Assembly: GCA_020431995.1 (NCBI GenBank) | Contig: JAGQHE010000021.1 | Span: 14,702-58,752 of the forward strand | Length of the DNA: 44,051 nucleotides | Source: Candidatus Nitrosopumilus sp. | Lineage (GTDB): Archaea > Thermoproteota > Nitrososphaeria > Nitrososphaerales > Nitrosopumilaceae | Reading direction: 5' to 3' | Shown: positions 8,619 to 15,399 of the stretch, one piece after another | How the letters are laid out: each line of letters begins with the position of its first letter | Numbering within the stretch: position 1 is the stretch's first letter | Made by a program: the position numbers and the translations under genes | The notes under the pieces: model-generated | What the model was told of the DNA's origin: nothing | The model's database searches: none | The model's input: the letters and a program-made list of their open reading frames with translations, nothing else

Positions 8619-10754
8619 TTAATTTAATGGATTATAGTCCTTATTAATTTCATAAATAAATACACCAATTACTTGTCCACCTTTTTCAACATCAAAGCTA
8701 GGCGATGAGTATACCAATCGTAATGGGCCGTTCCCATCTACAGGAAATTTGATGTCTTTTGCATATACAGCCGTGAATCCTGGTTGATATGTTGCAGATT
8801 GCTGATTGGTTTGAAAATTCACATATGCTAAAGGAGTGAATGGGAACATTTGACCCAATAACGTTTCATTCCAAAAATAGTCGGTTCCACTAATTCCATC
8901 AGAATGGACATATTTGGCTAGTGATTCTTCAGCGATTCTCATGAACCATTGTTTTTTAGATTCATCTCCCCCACCAGATAATACATAGAGCGCTTGATTA
9001 CCATCATTATCAACTGTAAGCCTCTGACCTGCAACAAAAACCACTACGTAATCAGCCTGCATTTCATTGAGAGAGTTCCATGCATCATTGATGTTGCTAA
9101 GTAACATTCTGGCTATATTTTTAATAATTAAGGTTGAAACGGTGGAGTTATCAGCTAGTGTGGCTCTTTCTGCTTTGGTTTGAATCCAATACCCATAATC
9201 CCACCAAGCAGCAATAACTGCATCTTCTGGAGTATTATTCTTGATCCATTCTAGGGAATCATTCCAGTCAGATGTGCTAATTTGAAATGCGCTTCCACCA
9301 TTTAGAATAGTAGGAGGGTTATTGGAAATTGTAAGAATATTTCCTTGAAAAGGAAATACAAGTGGAATGACCAATAAAATAATTAATCCTGTTACAAAAA
9401 GCGATTTAATAAATATATTTTGAAATTTATTTATTTCTGTTTTATTAGCTAAGAATTCCTTTGTTAACAATGACAGACCTATTGAAGACAATATAATTAT
9501 AGAAAATGATGCAAATACTTCTAACCTTACAAAAGCAGAGCTAACATAAACTCCAGTTAATCCGATAATTAATGAGAAAGATACCATGTCATTTTTTATC
9601 GCAAGTTTTTTAGAATTTTTAATAATTAGCCATATTCCTAATCCTGCAAAGATCATTAATAGCGAATGAAAAAGAAAAGACTGTGCGATTGTTGTTGTGG
9701 CATGCTCAGAAACTGAATCAATAAGAGGATCTGTGGTTGTCAAAAAAGGATTGATTGCATTTAGATATCGATATGAAGGAAGTGGAATAAGATTAGATTC
9801 GGCGTTCAGGACAAGAAAAGTTGAACCAGCGATCAGAATTGCTGCTAAAAAAAGCAGGCCATTTCTATTTTTAGATTTTTCACTACTTTTTTTTTGAATA
9901 ATAATACAAGATATCACAAAAATGGTAGGTATTATTAACGATAGCCCCCCTAATCCAAGAATAAAATGTGTGCCAAGTCTTTCAAATGCAAGAGATGTAA
10001 TGATTGAAAAGACGGTAAACAAAGGAATAGCCCAGATCAAAAATTTATGATCTGATCTGAAGAAAGGCAGTGTCAGGAAGAAGATTCCTATAGGCACAAT
10101 GAAAAATTGATCTCCACCCCATGCAGATAGACCAAAAATTAGAAAAATTCCTGCGGCAGCAAGTTTGCTTATTGCAACTTTATGATTTTTTGATTGTAAG
10201 CCACTGAAAAGTAGATAAATTGCCAAAATACTAAAAAACAAACCTAGTGGTTCAGATTTGAACCATCCAATTTGGCCACGGATAATAATTGGTAGCGAAA
10301 TAGAATACAGTAACGCCGCAAACAACCCTGATGTTGTTCCTCCAATGATTCTAACTAGAGCAAAAACAACAATGGCAGTTAAGGATCCAAAAACTACCGG
10401 AAATAAAATTGTGAAATCATAAAGATTACCAGAACCGCCAAAGATCCAATAAGTTACAGCAGCTGTAAGATGAAGCATGATTTGAGAGTTTTGAGATACA
10501 TCTCGTCCACTAGGATACCAACTCAGATCATCGTTCCAGTCAAAATATGCATCTATTCCATTATCAACAATATATTGGGTTGCTCTATAGTTAAAAAAAG
10601 GATCAAACTCATTTAGTTCCCAGCCAAATCCTGCAGGCTGGGATCTAATTAAAAACGAAATTGAGAAAGACAGTGAAAGAATTCCTATGATTAAGAGATG
10701 TTGAAACTTTAAATCAAATTTTCCAATAGAAAACAAACTGGAATTTGAATTCAA
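8619..10754 (-). CDS. aglB: STT3/AglB oligosaccharyltransferase
   Basis: Catalytic subunit that transfers a lipid-linked glycan to Asn of N-X-S/T sequons on the outer face of the membrane, for example on S-layer proteins. It is 711 residues long with about a dozen hydrophobic membrane spans in the first two thirds. The first external loop holds FDPFFNYRATQYIVDNG, a typical STT3 catalytic-loop segment with its acidic residue. The soluble C-terminal domain begins near residue 490 and carries the WWDYGYW signature near residue 518. Start is TTG; an upstream ATG is in another frame. The stop is only four bases from the convergent nop10 stop. Confidence 0.94.
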   Translation of the reverse strand: MNSNSSLFSIGKFDLKFQHLLIIGILSLSFSISFLIRSQPAGFGWELNEFDPFFNYRATQYIVDNGIDAYFDWNDDLSWYPSGRDVSQNSQIMLHLTAAVTYWIFGGSGNLYDFTILFPVVFGSLTAIVVFALVRIIGGTTSGLFAALLYSISLPIIIRGQIGWFKSEPLGLFFSILAIYLLFSGLQSKNHKVAISKLAAAGIFLIFGLSAWGGDQFFIVPIGIFFLTLPFFRSDHKFLIWAIPLFTVFSIITSLAFERLGTHFILGLGGLSLIIPTIFVISCIIIQKKSSEKSKNRNGLLFLAAILIAGSTFLVLNAESNLIPLPSYRYLNAINPFLTTTDPLIDSVSEHATTTIAQSFLFHSLLMIFAGLGIWLIIKNSKKLAIKNDMVSFSLIIGLTGVYVSSAFVRLEVFASFSIIILSSIGLSLLTKEFLANKTEINKFQNIFIKSLFVTGLIILLVIPLVFPFQGNILTISNNPPTILNGGSAFQISTSDWNDSLEWIKNNTPEDAVIAAWWDYGYWIQTKAERATLADNSTVSTLIIKNIARMLLSNINDAWNSLNEMQADYVVVFVAGQRLTVDNDGNQALYVLSGGGDESKKQWFMRIAEESLAKYVHSDGISGTDYFWNETLLGQMFPFTPLAYVNFQTNQQSATYQPGFTAVYAKDIKFPVDGNGPLRLVYSSPSFDVEKGGQVIGVFIYEINKDYNPLN

Positions 10755-10829
10755 TGTTTTTCATCAATTACATCTGCTTATTACTCTTTATCAAAAAATT
10801 TAACATTTTATTTCAAAAATAAAATAAGA

Positions 10830-11285
10830 TTACGGCGAGTATCTTCCTTCAAGTTTTGTTTCGGATAGAATGTGGTTGTTCATGGATTTTTCAACATCTG
10901 CTTTTGTTGATCCTTTTTGTAGAGAAACTTCATGATCTAGAGCATAAAGTTTGAAAATGTAAGTATGTTCTCTGTCGGGTGGAGCAGGCCCCCCATAACC
11001 AATTTCACCAAAATCAGTTTTGCCTTCAACCGAGTCAACTGGAATAGAATTTTCTGGAATTTCTTTAGTATTAGGAGAAATATTCCATAAGATCCAATGA
11101 ACCCAAACTTTTCCAACTGCTCTCATTGCGTCTGGATCATCCATAATCAAAACCAGTGATTTTGTTCCTTCTGGAACACCGCTAATTTTTAGATGAGGGC
11201 TATTATTTCCATGGCCATAACCGTACTTTCTAGGAATTATTCCTCCATTTTCAAATGATTTACTCTCTAAAGATAACGAATCCAT
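10830..11285 (-). CDS. PEBP/YbhB-family protein
   Basis: A 151-residue member of the phosphatidylethanolamine-binding protein (RKIP, YbhB/YbcL) family. The core signature is visible in SLVLIMDDPDA, then VHWILWNISP, and later GYGGPAPPDREHTYIFKLYALD, which form the ligand pocket (DPD, HW, GPxPP.xxHxY). The N-terminus reads PRKYGYGHGNNSPHL, matching the family's usual opening. No signal peptide is apparent, so it is likely cytoplasmic. Its physiological ligand in archaea is not known. It stands between aglB and the PIN-domain gene on the same strand. Confidence 0.92.
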   Translation of the reverse strand: MDSLSLESKSFENGGIIPRKYGYGHGNNSPHLKISGVPEGTKSLVLIMDDPDAMRAVGKVWVHWILWNISPNTKEIPENSIPVDSVEGKTDFGEIGYGGPAPPDREHTYIFKLYALDHEVSLQKGSTKADVEKSMNNHILSETKLEGRYSP

Positions 11286-11321
11286 ATGGAAAAAATAAGA
11301 ATTACTTGGAGTTAAATATTT

Positions 11322-11690
11322 CTAAGATTCTAGAATGATTTTGTCGTTTGAAAATGACATTATTGGATTACCATATTCCTTAATCTGTTTTTTTAACTCT
11401 TTATCCATTGTAGCGACAATAACTTTATTGTTAGAGACATAATCGAGCAGTTCTTTATCAGCAAATGTACCATATATGGGAATGATTTTGAAATTCTTTA
11501 TATAATTTAGAGTGGATTGGATGTCCTGATTTTTTTTGGGGTTACTTGCTAATTTAGATAATTCATTTTTTACAACCTGTGGTACTACAAAAGTGATCTG
11601 ACCTATTTCAACATCTAGATTATCAATATTTTTGATTCTTCTAGTTGCCATATGAATAAGAAAATTAGTGTCGCAGATTACTTCAACCAA
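11322..11690 (-). CDS. PIN-domain protein (Fcf1/VapC9-like)
   Basis: A 122-residue PIN-domain nuclease candidate. Its conserved acidic residues appear in order: Asp in VICDTNFLI (residue 7), Glu in VVKNELSKL and Asp in VIVATMDKELK, as in Fcf1/Utp23-type rRNA-processing nucleases and VapC9-like proteins. No antitoxin gene accompanies it. Instead it overlaps the end of the aIF2 gamma gene by eight bases, and its TTG start is set by that overlap. This conserved ribosomal and translation context favours rRNA processing over a toxin role, though that is inference. Confidence 0.85.
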   Translation of the reverse strand: MVEVICDTNFLIHMATRRIKNIDNLDVEIGQITFVVPQVVKNELSKLASNPKKNQDIQSTLNYIKNFKIIPIYGTFADKELLDYVSNNKVIVATMDKELKKQIKEYGNPIMSFSNDKIILES

Positions 11691-12945
11691 TTATTCCTGC
11701 ACCAATAAGTCTCCATCTTTCAGCAATTCTTCTACTGATGGCAACATTGCCTCCCTTAAAGATGCAGGCGGGTCTTCTAAGTTCAACTTCGATATTTTTT
11801 GATTTTACTTTGTTAACCTTACCCAATATTGGCGCAGTTCCAATGTTTAATCTGAGCAATTCTCCTGATTGAATTGGTTGAACTTTAATGTCCTCAGTTG
11901 CACCTACTGCCGAATCAAAAAGATTAACTTCTAAGGTCAGATTTACAGAGTTTTCAGGGAGTGTTCCAGGTTTGCCAATGACTGAGCCAATAAATGAATC
12001 ACTCCTAGTCATAGATGGATCTAATTTTGTTCCAATAGCCACTAAACCGCCAGGCTTCACAGATTCTACGATTCCTGCTGCCGTTCCTAATGAAGTGATT
12101 TCTGTTAGTAACGGTTCATATGATTTTTTTTTCTCATTCATAATACCAGGTTTAATCTCAATTTCATCCCCAACATTAAAAATTCCCTGAGTAAGACTTC
12201 CACCAATTACCCCACCCTTGATATCCTTTAGTTTTATTCCGGGTTTATTCACATCAAAGGAACGTAGAACATGCATTACGGCATCTGCTTTTTCATCTCT
12301 ATCTGGAGTTTTGATTGTTGATTCTATTGAACCGATTAATGCATCAATATTTAGTCCAGATTGTGCAGATATTGGAATAATAGGTGCTTTTGCAGCATAA
12401 GTCCCTTTAACAAATTTTGTAATATCATGGTAATTCATGAGAGCTTCATCATAAGAAAGCAAGTCAACCTTATTTTGAACCACAACTATTTGTTGAATTC
12501 CAAGAGTTTGAAGAGCTAAAAGATGTTCTTTGGTTTGAGGTTTAGGAACTTTCTCATTTGCTGCTACTAGTAATAATGCACCATCCATAAGAGCAGATCC
12601 TGAAAGCATGTTTGCCATCAAACTTTCATGTCCTGGACTATCTACAAAACTCACTACTCTAGATAATTCACTTTCTTTTCCACAATTAGTACATTTTGGA
12701 GTTGTTGAGTAACCTAGAGGTTCTTCACATTTTCCACATTTGTAAAAGGCTGCGTCTGAGTAACCAACACGAATTGTAATTCCACGTTTTAATTCTTGAC
12801 TGTGTACACTTGTCCATGAACCAGTAAGAGCTTGAATCAGAGTAGTTTTTCCATGATCTACATGACCAGCAGTACCAATGTTAACACACGGTTGATAACC
12901 ATATTTTTTAATATACCAATCAGGAAGTGTTTCTCTCCAATGCAT
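11683..12945 (-). CDS. Translation initiation factor aIF2 subunit gamma
   Basis: The GTP-binding core of aIF2, related to EF-Tu. The P-loop is NIGTAGHVDHGKTTL (about residues 22-36), the switch region GITIRVGYSDA, G3 is VDSPGHE and G4 is QNKVDLL. A zinc ribbon with CGKC and CTNC pairs (about residues 73-92) sits between G2 and G3, as in all archaeal and eukaryotic gamma subunits. Domains II and III follow, giving 420 residues. It is transcribed after S6e (31-base gap) and overlaps the PIN gene. Confidence 0.97.
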   Translation of the reverse strand: MHWRETLPDWYIKKYGYQPCVNIGTAGHVDHGKTTLIQALTGSWTSVHSQELKRGITIRVGYSDAAFYKCGKCEEPLGYSTTPKCTNCGKESELSRVVSFVDSPGHESLMANMLSGSALMDGALLLVAANEKVPKPQTKEHLLALQTLGIQQIVVVQNKVDLLSYDEALMNYHDITKFVKGTYAAKAPIIPISAQSGLNIDALIGSIESTIKTPDRDEKADAVMHVLRSFDVNKPGIKLKDIKGGVIGGSLTQGIFNVGDEIEIKPGIMNEKKKSYEPLLTEITSLGTAAGIVESVKPGGLVAIGTKLDPSMTRSDSFIGSVIGKPGTLPENSVNLTLEVNLFDSAVGATEDIKVQPIQSGELLRLNIGTAPILGKVNKVKSKNIEVELRRPACIFKGGNVAISRRIAERWRLIGAGIIG

Positions 12946-12976
12946 GAATCAAAATTTACAACCGGTATATGTTAAG

Positions 12977-13363
12977 TTATTCTTTTTTATCTTCTGTTTT
13001 TTCTTCAGTGTTCTCAGTTGGTAATTCTCCATCAAATTTACAATTTATTTGATAGATTTCTTCTGATACAGTATTTCCACGCATTAACTTTCTTTTTCTT
13101 TGTCCAGTACCTGCATTCTGCAAACCTACGCCTTTAGAAAGTAAAACTTGTTTTCTTGCAGCACCATGAATATCATTTCTCATTGGCACTCCAGATTTAT
13201 CACTACCACCAGTGAGTTTTAATTTTCCAGACAACCCTACAATTGTAGCATCAGTTTCATTTCCTAGTTGTAATCCCAATAATGCATTAGCGTCACTATC
13301 TTTGAGTTCTTTTGAAACTGATTTTCCTTTTACGTCTGAGATTGTAAGTTTGAAGTTTGTCAA
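12977..13363 (-). CDS. rps6e: Small ribosomal subunit protein S6e
   Basis: Archaeal/eukaryotic-specific ribosomal protein S6e of the 30S subunit. The sequence FKLTISDVKGKSVSKEL opens it, and GGSDKSGVPMRNDIHGAARK is the family signature in the middle, with LLSKGVGL and GQRKRKLMRGN after it. It has 128 residues, with an acidic lysine- and glutamate-rich C-terminal tail. The start is TTG, with no in-frame ATG near the conserved N-terminus. It heads the S6e / aIF2 gamma / PIN group on the minus strand. Confidence 0.96.
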   Translation of the reverse strand: MTNFKLTISDVKGKSVSKELKDSDANALLGLQLGNETDATIVGLSGKLKLTGGSDKSGVPMRNDIHGAARKQVLLSKGVGLQNAGTGQRKRKLMRGNTVSEEIYQINCKFDGELPTENTEEKTEDKKE

Positions 13364-13437
13364 TTATTCCAAAAAAAAATTGAAGGACTAATTAACCTTT
13401 GGACATTATTTTTAAATCAATATTACCATAGACAGGC

Positions 13438-13560
13438 ATGGTTGAAGATATCAAATGTCCACGATGTGATAACAAAATGGTCGACATGCAAGCATGTCAT
13501 ATGTTCTGCCCCAACTGTGGAGCTCACTTAGACTGCTCGGATAAAGGGAATTATTGGTAA
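13438..13560 (+). CDS. Small zinc ribbon protein, 40 residues
   Basis: A short open frame from an ATG to a TAA, encoding 40 residues with Cys pairs spaced as in a zinc ribbon: IKCPRCDNKM near the start, CHMFCPNCGAHLDC near the end, then a GNYW terminus. The density of Cys motifs and the clean start and stop between flanking genes support it being real. A TATA-like TTTTTAAATC lies about 30 bases before the ATG (13409-13418), suggesting a leaderless or nearly leaderless message. Function unknown; such tiny zinc proteins are common in archaea. Its stop codon directly abuts the stop of the next, convergent gene. Confidence 0.75.
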   Translation: MVEDIKCPRCDNKMVDMQACHMFCPNCGAHLDCSDKGNYW

Positions 13561-13734
13561 TTAGATTCCTGGTCGGTCAGGAATGTATTCAGACGACATA
13601 TTGATTGCATGATCTTTCATTATTTCAAGGTATGAATCATAGTCTGCCTCAAAGTCACAGTGAGGACACTTCACCGTAGTTATATCATCATCTAATTTTG
13701 CGACTTTTTCACATTCAGGACATCTTGCATCCAT
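13561..13734 (-). CDS. Small zinc ribbon protein, 57 residues
   Basis: Another tiny zinc ribbon protein with DARCPECEKVA and TTVKCPHCDFEADYDSYLE, that is two CPxC pairs typical of a rubredoxin-like or zinc ribbon knuckle, followed by a short acidic tail. An in-frame TTG at 13749 would add five residues (one of them Cys), but the ATG at 13734 gives a more usual start. It is tail to tail with the other small zinc ribbon gene with no bases between the two stop codons. Function unknown. The family resembles small zinc proteins proposed to bind RNA or protein partners, but this cannot be shown here. Confidence 0.75.
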   Translation of the reverse strand: MDARCPECEKVAKLDDDITTVKCPHCDFEADYDSYLEIMKDHAINMSSEYIPDRPGI

Positions 13735-13786
13735 GCAGTAATCTAGCAACCAAGATATTTAATCATAGTAGATTAATATCTTCTAG

Positions 13787-13860
13787 GCGGAGTTTGTCTA
13801 GCCTGGTAAGATGTCAGCTTCCCAAGCTGAAGGTCGCGGGTTCAAATCCCGCACTCCGCA
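13787..13860 (+). tRNA. tRNA-Gly(CCC)
   Basis: A complete 74-base cloverleaf. Acceptor stem GCGGAGT pairs with ACTCCGC, discriminator A. The D-stem GTCT pairs with AGAT (one G-T wobble). Anticodon stem TCAGC/GCTGA encloses loop TTCCCAA, giving anticodon CCC. The T-arm is GCGGG-TTCAAAT-CCCGC. There is no intron and no encoded CCA. The gene ends exactly where the stop codon of the convergent minus-strand gene begins. Confidence 0.97.
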
Positions 13861-14823
13861 TCATAATTCATGTATGGCTTGCTCAATTATCCCTCTATCA
13901 GAAGCTGTAGGAGCATATTTCAGATAAGTTTTGAGATCATCTTTTGCATCAGAGTTTCTATTTTGTTTTTCTCTCAAGTAAGCACGGTTTTTGTAAATTT
14001 TTGCAGATCTTTTTGGATTAATTTTAATGGCCTCTGTATAACACTCTTCTGCTTTTTGAAATTGATTCATTTTCAGATAGTAATTTCCCAGACCATTATA
14101 ACTCAAATATGATCTTTTGTTGATCCTCAAACATTTTTCATAATACTTGATACAATCAGCAGAACTTTGTTCATTCATGATTGCTCCCAGAAGATTTAAC
14201 GCTGTCAAATTTTCTGCATCAAATTTTATAGCTTGTTTTAATAATTCAAGTGCGTCTTTGAAATTTTTTAGAATATGAGATTTCTCTGAGATAAAACATA
14301 GGCGATTTGATTTGTCACTAGAATCATTTTCAAGAGATACGGATGAGAGAATGTCTGAAGGAGCTAATATTATCAATAGTTTTCCTTCCTCAGACCATTC
14401 TTTCTCAAAAATATCTTGAGGTATTGCTCCTTCTTGTTGTTCACCTTGTTTGTTACCGGTTTGAATATAATGAAGAATTGTTTTTTCTTCATTGTTGTAT
14501 CCAGTAATTATTGAAGCATGTTGAGTGATTTCAGGAATGCCAGGAATAATAACTATTGGCGGTATTCCCAAATCAATAATTTTTTTTAATTCTTTTAGAG
14601 ATGAATTAACTATTTTACATGATAACCCATGTCTTTCAGCAGATTCAATTCCTTCAATTAGGATACTTCCATCAAATCCTGAATATTGTTTGGCGGTTTC
14701 TTCAGCCTCTGCTATAGACAATTCAATATTCCAGTATTTTGATACTACATTAATCGGTAATGGAAGACAGATATTTTCTTGTTCAACCAATGGTAAAAGT
14801 AATTGATGATCTTCTTGTTCCAT
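13861..14823 (-). CDS. C39-like peptidase domain fused to TPR repeats
   Basis: A 320-residue protein. The N-terminal half resembles the C39-type papain-like fold: Gln15 and Cys19 in LVEQENICLPLP match the usual Q-x-x-x-C oxyanion/nucleophile pair, and His102 in ITQHASIITGYN matches the catalytic His; the usual third Asp is not evident (His119 is nearest). The C-terminal half (from about residue 190) has three or so tetratricopeptide repeats, including YLSYNGLGNYYLKMNQFQKA and CYTEAIKINPKRSA. No signal peptide or membrane span is seen. The stop codon abuts tRNA-Gly. It may bind or process a partner protein; activity is uncertain. Confidence 0.75.
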   Translation of the reverse strand: MEQEDHQLLLPLVEQENICLPLPINVVSKYWNIELSIAEAEETAKQYSGFDGSILIEGIESAERHGLSCKIVNSSLKELKKIIDLGIPPIVIIPGIPEITQHASIITGYNNEEKTILHYIQTGNKQGEQQEGAIPQDIFEKEWSEEGKLLIILAPSDILSSVSLENDSSDKSNRLCFISEKSHILKNFKDALELLKQAIKFDAENLTALNLLGAIMNEQSSADCIKYYEKCLRINKRSYLSYNGLGNYYLKMNQFQKAEECYTEAIKINPKRSAKIYKNRAYLREKQNRNSDAKDDLKTYLKYAPTASDRGIIEQAIHEL

Positions 14824-14856
14824 AAATCAGGAAATTCTCAGAGTTATTAATATCAA

Positions 14857-15399
14857 TCAAAATAGACAAAATTTTTTAATTAATTCGTGGCCATCGCTGC
14901 TCATTTCTGGGTGAAATTGTGTCCCAAAAATTGGCTTTGATTTATGTTGAATTATCTCATATCGACAATTTTTTGATTCGGCAAGTGGAATAAGCACCTT
15001 AGGTAATTTCGATATCTCAAATCCATGACTCTCAAACACTTCTAAATAATTACTTGAGATCAAATTGTCTTTTATTATTGTAATTTTTTCAATTCCATTT
15101 TGAGTTAAGGGAAGCTTTCTAATTGTGCCACCTAAAGTTAGAGCCAAGATTTCTGCACCATAGCAGATTCCAAGTAGTTTTATGTTATTTTTGATTGAAT
15201 AAGTGATAATTTTAGAATTAATTTCATTGATTTTTTTATCATTTTTCCTTCTTCCAGACAATATGAAAGAATCATAATTTTCAAGGGAGGATAGGTCTAA
15301 GAGGCGAGGGATTTGCGTTTCAAATGAAATATTTTGTTTGGTTAGAAAATCAGTTAAGTTTTTTGTATAGATAGATCCATTATCAATAACAAGTAGCAA
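14857..15399 (-). CDS. Class I glutamine amidotransferase, GMP synthase subunit A-like
   Basis: Class I glutaminase of 180 residues. The nucleophile elbow is LLGICYGAEILALTLGG (Cys near residue 98), and the His-Glu of the triad are in FGTQFHPEMSSDGHEL. The length, the VIDNGSIYTKNL opening and the overall layout match GuaAA, the separate amidotransferase subunit of archaeal GMP synthase, although GICLGHQ in classical members is GICYGAE here. No ATP-pyrophosphatase subunit is adjacent, so another partner is possible. The TTG start follows the TAG of the UPF0182 gene with no gap, so translation is probably coupled. Confidence 0.72.
   Translation of the reverse strand: MLLVIDNGSIYTKNLTDFLTKQNISFETQIPRLLDLSSLENYDSFILSGRRKNDKKINEINSKIITYSIKNNIKLLGICYGAEILALTLGGTIRKLPLTQNGIEKITIIKDNLISSNYLEVFESHGFEISKLPKVLIPLAESKNCRYEIIQHKSKPIFGTQFHPEMSSDGHELIKKFCLF

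Noticed and set aside
11322-11690. A toxin-antitoxin reading of the PIN-domain gene
   Set aside because: There is no antitoxin-like gene next to it, and it overlaps aIF2 gamma in a translation-linked cluster, which better fits RNA processing.
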